Assembly (NCBI GenBank): GCA_001599815.1
Contig: BCIA01000002.1
Coordinates: 1,867,831 to 1,931,830 of the forward strand
Origin: Furcasterigmium furcatum
Lineage: Eukaryota; Ascomycota; Sordariomycetes; Glomerellales; Plectosphaerellaceae
Direction of reading: 5' to 3'
DNA: 64,000 nucleotides
Under the pieces are notes generated by a model. That model ran no database searches. It was not told the DNA's origin and saw only the letters and a list, made by a program, of their open reading frames with translations. A program made the translations under genes and the position numbers. Shown here one piece after another: positions 57,527-64,000 of this stretch. How positions within the stretch are numbered: the stretch's first letter is position 1; each line of letters opens with the position of its first letter.

Positions 57527-58780
57527 GGTGCCAGTAAGAAGACCTGACAAGTTGGAGAGAGGAGTTGAAGCTGAGACAGCTGTCACACAGGATGCGAAGT
57601 CGGAAGAAGTCTAGGAACACCTGCCGACCTTTTGATTCTAGCCTGGAATGCGGCATGCCCCATGTCCGGAGCCGATAAGGTTCCATGGTGGCGTCGATAT
57701 TGGACCCCTGGTGTCGTCACCTGGAAAGTTGGGGCCCCGGGTTCAAGCTATTGGCACCTCAACAGTAGCTAGTGCTTTGGTCGAGGAGCTCCGGCAACAT
57801 GCTTCCGTCGGAGGAACCCATCCTGACAGGCACGGGCACAACGCCTGGAACCCTCAACGCTTCACGTGGATGCCTTCCCACTTGATGTACAATTGTCATT
57901 TGACAAACGGAGACTGATTCATGCCGTTTGGATTCGCCATCCGGTTGGCAGGACGAGGTAGCCGTTAAATAGGCGAAGGCGACTCCAGAGCAGCGAAGCA
58001 AGTAGCTGTTTGGGCACGTGATCCGGGCTGGGAACTCCTAGCAAATTGCCAACCCGGCGTTCTGTTGGAATCCCCATGGGGTATCCGAGTGTGGCATCTG
58101 TATGATGAAGCTTCACTGCTCGGGTGCTATGGCGTTGTTGTATCAAGATGGAAGAAACGGATGGCGAGGGAGACCACGGCAACTTTCCTGAGCAGGGAAT
58201 TCCGCTTGAGATGGATCTTCGCAAAGGAACCATAAGGGACAGAGCTGACAGTTTCAAGTTTGACAGTTTGATAATGGCCAAGTTGAAGATCAGGGATGAG
58301 ATAATTGTGTTGGTGTTTCCTTCGGATTGCTCCAGCGAATTGTCCCAGCGCAGGGAGAAGGACCAGGCCATTGGGACAAGTGATAAGGCACCATGTGGCG
58401 CTAGAGCTAAATTTAGTTAGGCGCTCTAACAGCGGGAACCCTGCGCTAGTGCAGCCTTAGCAAGCGGTGGATCATTCAATGGAAGATCTCAAACGGGAAA
58501 CTTCATCTGAGATTTCTTTCATCCTCACATCAAAGACACGCAGCGACTCCATCTCCCACAGCCATCGCGCAGATAGAAAAGCGACGGCTAACTTTGAGTA
58601 CTGTATCACTCGCCTCTTTCTTCCTTTCATCGCTCTGGACATCCTAGACTGCAAGCGCTTCGGCCTCCCCAAATCTCAGTCCTCCGCCAACTTCTTGGCT
58701 TTCTGCCTCTCGTCACCGACATCCACATCGGCGTCGACTCTCAGATTCCCCCTTCATCAGGAACCAGATCAAACAGCAAG
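57527..58780. other. Intergenic region
   Basis: 1.25 kb between the divergent FMN oxidase and DEAD-box helicase genes. Nothing coding is supported. The last 250 bases are pyrimidine-rich leader of the helicase. Confidence 0.55.
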
Positions 58781-60514
58781 ATGGTAGATCACAGAAAGGA
58801 TCGTCGCTTCGGCGGCCGCCGCAGGGGTGGCGGCAACCCCAACGGACCAGCCCATGGCGGTCAGGGCGCGAGGCCTCCTCGCGAGCCTCGCGAGCATCAC
58901 GACACTCCTCCGGCCATAGATGCGACGCCTGCGCCGCCTCTCACCATGGCTGTCCCGGAAGACACCCCGAGGTTCGGCGATCTCACCGTCGTTCACCCCA
59001 CGATCATCAAGACCATTACCGAGGACCTCCAGTTCGACCACATGCTGCCCGTCCAGGCCGCCACCCTCAATGAGCTTCTGCCCCCCAGCCGCGCCGATTG
59101 CCTCGTTCAGGCCAAGACCGGCACCGGCAAGACCATGGCTTTCCTGCTCCCTGCTCTTCAGACCATGATCTCCATGAACAGGCCCCCCGCCAACCGCGGC
59201 GCCTCTCTCCTCGTCATCGCTCCCACCCGCGAGCTGGCCATGCAGATCCAGAGGGAGGCCCTCCGCCTCCTGGGACGCATGTCCGAGTATCGCGTGTGCA
59301 TCGCCATCGGCGGCACAGACAAGGACAAGGAGTCGGCGAGGATTCTGAAGGGCTGCGATATTCTCATCGCGACCCCCGGCCGCCTCCTCGACCACATGAA
59401 CGACGAGAACATGCTCAACCTCTTCAGCCACCTCGACACCCTCGTCCTGGATGAGGCCGACAGGCTGCTCGACATGGGTTTCATGCCGGACCTCAAGAAG
59501 ATTGTCAGAGGCCTGCCGAACAAGGCCACCACCAACAGGCAGGGCATGCTCTTCTCCGCCACGATCCCCCCTCACGTCCAGGAGGTCTCCAGCATCGTCC
59601 TGGCCCAGGGGTACAAGTTCATCTCGACCATCCCCGAGGGCGAGGTCAACACGCATGAGCGCGTCCCCCAGATCCTCATCAAGTCGCCGACTTTCGCGCA
59701 AACTGCCGCCGCCATGGTCAGCGCCATCCGCGAGGAGTCCGTTACCGTCCGCTCCTCCGAGGGCAACCCCTCCTTCAAGGCCATCGTCTTCGCCCCCACC
59801 GCCGCCCTGGCTGACTTCTACGGTCACATCCTCTCCAACCTCCCGGACATGTCGAACGTCTCGGTCCTGCACTCCCGGATGTCCCAGAACAAGCGCACAA
59901 AGGTCACCAACGACTACCGCCTCGCCCAGTCCGCCATCCTCGCGACGACCGACGTCATCGCCCGCGGCATGGACTTCCCCGGTGTCACCTCCGTCTTCCA
60001 GGTCGGCATGCCCGCTGACAAGGAGTCCTACATCCACCGCCTGGGCCGCACGGCCCGCGCCGGCGCCGAGGGCCGCGGCGTCCTCATCGTCTCCGAGGCG
60101 GAGACCTTCTTCCCCCAGTGGACCCTCAAGGAGATCAAGCTGCAGCCGCGCGAGGCGAACCTCAGCGCCGCCGCCGAGGTGGCCGCCCTCGCCTCCCGCA
60201 TGGATGAGGAGCAGCAGGCCAAGATCTACCAGGCCTGGCTCGGCTTCTACAAGAACTACCTGAAGTCGCTCAAGTGGTCGACCGAGGAGCTCGTCGCGCA
60301 GGGCAACATCTTCGCCCGCGACGGCCTGCAGGCCCCCGAGACGCCGGTCATCTACAAGACGACCGTCGGCAAGATGGGCTTGAGGGGTGTCAAGGGCCTG
60401 AGGGTGGTTCCGGCGCCGCCGAAGACGGGCCCCGGCAGGCAGAAGAACGGCGATGGCCAGGCACAGGGTCAGGGTCAGGGTGGCGGAGGCCGCCGCAGGG
60501 GAGGCCGTTCCTAG
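58781..60514 (+). CDS. DEAD-box RNA helicase, Mss116-like
   Basis: A single exon of 577 residues. All helicase motifs are present: motif I AKTGTGKT, Ia PTRELA, Ib TPGRLLDH, II DEAD, III SAT (LFSATIPP), V ARGMDFP and VI HRLGRTARAG. The C-terminal extension (AKIYQAWLGFYKNYLKSLKWS, then KMGLRGVKGLR) is that of Mss116/CYT-19, the mitochondrial chaperones of group I and II intron folding. A basic RG-rich tail (GGGGRRRGGRS) can hold RNA. The modelled N-terminus (MVDHRKDRRFGGRRRGGG) is not a classical mitochondrial presequence, so an upstream exon may be missing or the protein may act elsewhere. The start is the first ATG in frame. Confidence 0.88.
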   Translation: MVDHRKDRRFGGRRRGGGNPNGPAHGGQGARPPREPREHHDTPPAIDATPAPPLTMAVPEDTPRFGDLTVVHPTIIKTITEDLQFDHMLPVQAATLNELLPPSRADCLVQAKTGTGKTMAFLLPALQTMISMNRPPANRGASLLVIAPTRELAMQIQREALRLLGRMSEYRVCIAIGGTDKDKESARILKGCDILIATPGRLLDHMNDENMLNLFSHLDTLVLDEADRLLDMGFMPDLKKIVRGLPNKATTNRQGMLFSATIPPHVQEVSSIVLAQGYKFISTIPEGEVNTHERVPQILIKSPTFAQTAAAMVSAIREESVTVRSSEGNPSFKAIVFAPTAALADFYGHILSNLPDMSNVSVLHSRMSQNKRTKVTNDYRLAQSAILATTDVIARGMDFPGVTSVFQVGMPADKESYIHRLGRTARAGAEGRGVLIVSEAETFFPQWTLKEIKLQPREANLSAAAEVAALASRMDEEQQAKIYQAWLGFYKNYLKSLKWSTEELVAQGNIFARDGLQAPETPVIYKTTVGKMGLRGVKGLRVVPAPPKTGPGRQKNGDGQAQGQGQGGGGRRRGGRS

Positions 60515-60770
60515 GGACGAGGAAGAAGCTGAGCACCAACGGCCGATGTGAGCGGAAACGAGAGGGTTCTTTGGTACTTTTGGTCATGTCACGAGTAAAC
60601 AGCGGCGATACATCATAGATGGGCAAACGGCCTCTAGAGCCTGGGTCAGGTTTTAATTCACTTCCATGTCATGAATTGTTGAGTCTTGCTGCTCAAGTGT
60701 TTCTGTCTTGTTGCCCCCTGTCTGGCGGAGACAAGCATTCCCGAAATACTCTGACGTATCTAGACTGTGT

Positions 60771-61391
60771 CTAGATGTTGCAACGGGGTACGGTTGGTTC
60801 CCGCGCAATCGGCTGGCGTATGATCTGCAATCCTTCAATCTTGAAGCGCGGCGTAGGCTGCCCTTCAGAATCAGGACGGGACCACCGCCGGTGAGTGTCG
60901 TCCATGTTCATCCAGTCCTCGAACATTTCCATGATCCATTTCCTGATGTTTCTCCAACGTTCACCAACCATTTGCTGCTGTACACTTCGGGTCAACACAT
61001 CGTCGTCCTCCAGTCGGTAGGCCCTCGGCACCATAGACCAGGGCTGCTTAGTCCATTCGTCTTCATGGACGACTGTGAGGGTCTCGAAGCGGTTGCTGTG
61101 TATGTAACGCCAAACGTGTTTATGGTCTCCCATAAGGAACTGCCATCGGAACGCTATATGCCGTGGCTTCCAGTCTTGGTAGTGCATCCTAAGCACCCGC
61201 GGGTCAGAGCTTTCGGGGCATGCAATATATCCACCGTGGGCATCCTTGTGTTGGGCCTCGTATCCAGGCTTGGGAGAAAGGTAAATGATGTCGCGGCTAG
61301 GATTGAACCAGCAGCCGTTCACTCTGTTGGATGATTCTGCACCGAATCGAAACTGTCCGTGCTTCTCCGTCACAGTCCATGCTACGGCCAA
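60771..61391 (-). pseudogene. Possible truncated 2EXR-like protein (C-terminal part)
   Basis: An open frame of about 206 codons without an ATG at its upstream end; the frame is closed by TGA at 61404-61406. The sequence looks like real protein: RVNGCWFNPSRDIIYLSPKPG, then YQDWKPRHIAFRWQFLMGD, ETLTVVHEDEWTKQPWSMVP and RWRNIRKWIMEMFEDWMN. It resembles the region that follows the N-terminal 2EXR domain in fungal 2EXR proteins, whose expected start (FPxLPxELRxxIW type) is absent. Upstream sequence instead encodes aconitase X on the other strand. So this is either a broken 2EXR gene or a short independent protein starting at an internal Met. Family call is tentative. Confidence 0.45.
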
Positions 61392-61794
61392 GAGTCCAGA
61401 CGTTCATCTTGTCTCGCTGGGCAATCCCCATTTTGCCCTACAGGAGTTCGATAAGATGGCCCAGCTCTGCCAAGGACGAGTCAGGCACGACGATACGCGA
61501 GTCATCATCACGACCAGCCGGTTCATGTACTCGCAGGCGGCGAAGCGCGGCTTCGTCGAGACGTTGGAGCGATTCGGCGCCCAGCTTGTCACCGACACCT
61601 GCTGGTGCATGATCGAGGATCTTGTTATCCCCGCGGCTGCGCGCAACATCATGACCAACTCGGCCAAGTACGCCCACTACGGACCGGGCATGACGAAGAG
61701 GGGTTATCACTTTGCGAGCATCGCCGCCTGCGTCGAGGCGGCCTGCACAGGGAAGCGGCGGGCGTCGGACGCGGCTCCTTCGTGGCTGTTCTGA
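61386..61794 (+). pseudogene. Aconitase X C-terminal fragment
   Basis: About 135 codons ending at TGA 61792-61794. It matches only the end of the aconitase-X catalytic domain (formerly DUF521): VSLGNPHFALQEFDKMAQLC, then ITTSRFMYSQAAKRGFVETL, TDTCWCMIEDLVIPAAARN and MTNSAKYAHYGPGMTKRGYHF. Full proteins need about 270 or more additional N-terminal residues and a swivel domain, none of which is present upstream; that DNA encodes the 2EXR-like frame on the other strand. Within the fragment there is no stop or frameshift, so loss is recent, or the piece is still translated. Its stop is 40 bases from the 3' end of the next gene. Confidence 0.7.
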
Positions 61795-61834
61795 CGGAAC
61801 ACATCTCCATTTCGACGACATATATGTGCAGTCT

Positions 61835-63955
61835 CTAAATCCGTTCCGTCTCGTTCTCCATTCCCACGCCGACGAGCGGCTGGCCCCGTATCGTGTGACC
61901 GGTGAACCCGTACCGGATCCGCTGAGACCTGAGCTGTTTGGAGATGTCAAGCGTCGACTGCCGGCCCATCTCGGGCGGCAGGTCCACGTACTTGGAGTCC
62001 CTCAGCACCGTTGCCGCGGCGCCGAGGACCTCCGGCCCGCGGACGGAGTGCGCGAAGAAGACGCCCAAGACAGCGCCGAACAGGAGGATCAGGACGGACA
62101 GGAAACCAAGGGAGATCCACAGCTGCGAGACGCGGTACCGCAGCATGAGATGGCTGCTCTGCACCTGCGCCGTGGCATTCCTCTCCATGGTCCAGAAGCC
62201 CCTCTCCTGTGCCTCGCTCGGGTCAAAGTCGCTCAGGGTTAGGTACGTGTTGAGAAGCTGCGCGAGGCGGCGGCTGAAGCTGGCCTCGTCAATATCATCC
62301 AGCATGTTTTCTTGCCTGGCCGCCGACGGCGACGACTTGGTCACGGTCATGTCGTGGAGATACTGCAGCACCGTGTCGGCGATGCCGGCGCCGGCCATGG
62401 TCGAGGCCGGCAGCTGCTGGCTTACCCATTTCATGACGAGCGGGAAGGAGAGCGGCGTGATGTCCTCTGGAGGCCGGGCCTGGCGGGAAGGCCGCAGCGC
62501 AGTCGCCGTGCAGTTCTGGCGGGCGGTCCCCGGGGAGCGCTCGCAATGGATGACGCTTTCAACGTATCTCTGCTTGATGCCGCAGTAGGCCGTGAAGGCG
62601 TTGCCGGGATTCATCCCGTAGCCCGTCAGCGATGCCTGAAAGAGGAGGTTTGTCGGCCCGACCTCGATGCCCGTCTCGTTCACGAGCAACGCCGGGCTTC
62701 CGAGGGCGCTCTCCAACTTGTAATCCACCTTGCTTTCTTCCTGCCCTTCAAACCCCGGTCTCCGCGGCATCGTGACACCTCGCGCCCGGCGCAGTTCCGT
62801 CTCGTTCAGCCAGTAAGCGTCCACGAATCGGTCAATGGCGATACTCCAGGCCGGTCCCCGACCGTTGCTCGAAGAGCCCGTGTAGTTTTGGCTCTGCCAT
62901 GTGCCGTTGCCAATGTCCGTTGACTCCGGCGGGTAATAGCCACCGACGCCCGTCCAGCCCCAGTGAACATCGATGCTCTCCCTGGTTCCCCTGTTTATGG
63001 AAAGGTTGGTACACTGGAACTCCATCTGTGCCGTCTCGACGTGAAGCGTGGCGTTGCCGAAGGGCACGTTGGTGATGGGAACGCCAGCCAGAGATGACCA
63101 CCTCTCCCGGTCATTCGTCCAGGTGACGTTCTTCCAGCCGTCACCGTCGTCGCCATTCTCGTTCTTCGCTCGCAGGAAGGGTATCTTGACATTTCCCCAG
63201 AGGTCCATGGTGTCCTGCTGTAGGTCTTCCGGGATCTGCAGCAACGTGTTGAACAAGGTGCCGATGTACCTGAAGGTCATATCTCTCCTGTTCATGGAGG
63301 AGCCCCCGGGATCATCTAGACCTGCCAGAAACGTCTTCTGCGTGAAGTCCTGATACCGGACCTCTGCGTCCGCGAAGGAAGGCTCCAGGCGCGTGTCAAG
63401 AATGCGGAAGAGGGACTGGGAGCCCAGAGGCGAGAACGCCCACGCGAGGATGAGCGCGAGGCCCAAAACGTTGATTGATCGATAATCAAGGTGAGTAATG
63501 ATCGTGCCTCCGACGGTGCGGCTGCCCAGCATCTGCTCCAGCGCGCCCACCGTCGAGCCCCGTTCGAGGCTCCAACGCGACGCCTGGTACAGCGTGTGGC
63601 CGAGGATGGCCGCGAAGAGCATCGGGAAGAGGGTTGCCAGGACCGAGATTGCGTTGACGTATCGGCCGAGTTCGGCTTCAGGGGCCTCGCGGCCGTCCAG
63701 GCAGTACAGGACGATCAGCAAGGCCAGGAGACCTAGTGGCACAATGACACACATGACGTCTGCTATCAGATCAGACAAAGTCCACGAACGACCCTCGAAG
63801 AAGGCTTTTGAGGGACGGCTTGCGCGCTCGGGGTTCTGATGAGACGTTGTCGGCGAGATGTCTCGTGCGTCCATGTGCGATGCGAATTTACCGTCATGAG
63901 CAGCACCCGGGTCGTAGGACGACGACCCGTCCTGTCGCGCCAGTGCGTAGGCCAT
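61835..63955 (-). CDS. Large fungal membrane protein, unknown function
   Basis: A single exon of 706 residues. After a polar N-terminus come two close membrane segments (DVMCVIVPLGLLALLIVLYCL and VNAISVLATLFPMLFAAILGHTLYQ). A third follows (SINVLGLALILAWAF), then an extracytoplasmic region of about 430 residues. That region has several N-glycosylation sequons (NVTW, NATL, NLS, NGTW, NYT, NET, NCT, NAT) and paired cysteines. One strong C-terminal membrane segment (LWISLGFLSVLILLFGAVLGVFFA) and a short cytosolic tail end the protein. The layout, with a large luminal or extracellular loop between N- and C-terminal membrane segments, recurs in many uncharacterised ascomycete proteins. No enzyme motif recognised. 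Start at 63955 is the first ATG, 45 bases inside the window edge, so an upstream exon cannot be excluded. Confidence 0.8.
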   Translation of the reverse strand: MAYALARQDGSSSYDPGAAHDGKFASHMDARDISPTTSHQNPERASRPSKAFFEGRSWTLSDLIADVMCVIVPLGLLALLIVLYCLDGREAPEAELGRYVNAISVLATLFPMLFAAILGHTLYQASRWSLERGSTVGALEQMLGSRTVGGTIITHLDYRSINVLGLALILAWAFSPLGSQSLFRILDTRLEPSFADAEVRYQDFTQKTFLAGLDDPGGSSMNRRDMTFRYIGTLFNTLLQIPEDLQQDTMDLWGNVKIPFLRAKNENGDDGDGWKNVTWTNDRERWSSLAGVPITNVPFGNATLHVETAQMEFQCTNLSINRGTRESIDVHWGWTGVGGYYPPESTDIGNGTWQSQNYTGSSSNGRGPAWSIAIDRFVDAYWLNETELRRARGVTMPRRPGFEGQEESKVDYKLESALGSPALLVNETGIEVGPTNLLFQASLTGYGMNPGNAFTAYCGIKQRYVESVIHCERSPGTARQNCTATALRPSRQARPPEDITPLSFPLVMKWVSQQLPASTMAGAGIADTVLQYLHDMTVTKSSPSAARQENMLDDIDEASFSRRLAQLLNTYLTLSDFDPSEAQERGFWTMERNATAQVQSSHLMLRYRVSQLWISLGFLSVLILLFGAVLGVFFAHSVRGPEVLGAAATVLRDSKYVDLPPEMGRQSTLDISKQLRSQRIRYGFTGHTIRGQPLVGVGMENETERI

Positions 63956-64000
63956 GATCGCAGCGGGTAGAGGCGATGGTACTTCCGTGGTTGATCGTGG

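Noticed and set aside
58769..60037. 422-codon minus-strand frame opposite the helicase
   Set aside because: Antisense shadow of the DEAD-box gene caused by codon bias.
61295..61310. tRNA-like T-arm word (GGTTCAATCC on the minus strand)
   Set aside because: No acceptor or anticodon stems around it, and it lies inside the 2EXR-like frame (CWFNPSR).

Overview
The window reads as nuclear DNA of a filamentous ascomycete (Pezizomycotina, most likely a Sordariomycete). The evidence is GC-rich coding sequence, short spliceosomal introns of about 50-140 nt with CTRAC-type branch points, pyrimidine-rich promoters, monocistronic genes on both strands, and fungal-only families (PDR transporter, DFG5-type GH76, Zn2Cys6 regulator, 2EXR-like protein). 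Identification is from reading alone. Gene models were built by joining reading frames at GT-AG (twice GC-AG) introns with phase checked. No tRNA, rRNA, CRISPR or intact transposon was seen.

Layout. 1-1879: long promoter. 1880-6634: PDR/CDR-type ABC drug exporter. 8698-10214: GPI-anchored GH76 cell-wall mannanase. 10659-12317 (-) and 12833-13750 (+): divergent SAM50/TOB55 and UBC6. 15095-17529: BTB protein. 18871-20672: multi-pass membrane protein containing the window's only ambiguous base. 20834-21565 (-) and 23032-23982 (+): divergent PDX2 and PDX1, the two subunits of pyridoxal-phosphate synthase. 24816-26442: DHA1-type MFS exporter. 28375-32608: very large Gln/Pro-repeat protein. 33706-35771: PEX23/PEX30-like peroxin with a dysferlin domain. 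36226-37316: small four-exon membrane protein. 37429-38271 (-): methyltransferase. 39019-41329 (-): von Willebrand A plus Hint-domain protein. 43593-43688: a 31-residue cysteine-rich microprotein gene.

44816-53596 looks like a compact aromatic-acid catabolic locus. A salicylate-hydroxylase-like FAD monooxygenase (-) is divergent from an anion:cation-symporter MFS permease (+). A Zn2Cys6 regulator (-) is divergent from an enol-lactonase-like alpha/beta hydrolase (+). CGG-N-CCG motifs lie between the monooxygenase and the permease. The reading uptake, ring hydroxylation, lactone hydrolysis and local regulation is inference; the substrate is unknown.

53879-55639 (-): nuclear-looking coiled-coil protein. 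56257-57526 (-): FMN-dependent 2-hydroxyacid oxidase. 58781-60514: Mss116-type DEAD-box helicase. 60771-61794: two apparently truncated gene pieces facing away from a shared breakpoint, a 2EXR-like C-terminal part (-) and the C-terminal end of aconitase X (+). 61835-63955 (-): large membrane protein of unknown function.

Most notable: the catabolic locus, the cysteine-rich microprotein, the truncated pair near 61.39 kb, the vWA-Hint protein, the PDX1/PDX2 divergent pair, and two GC-AG introns of identical length.
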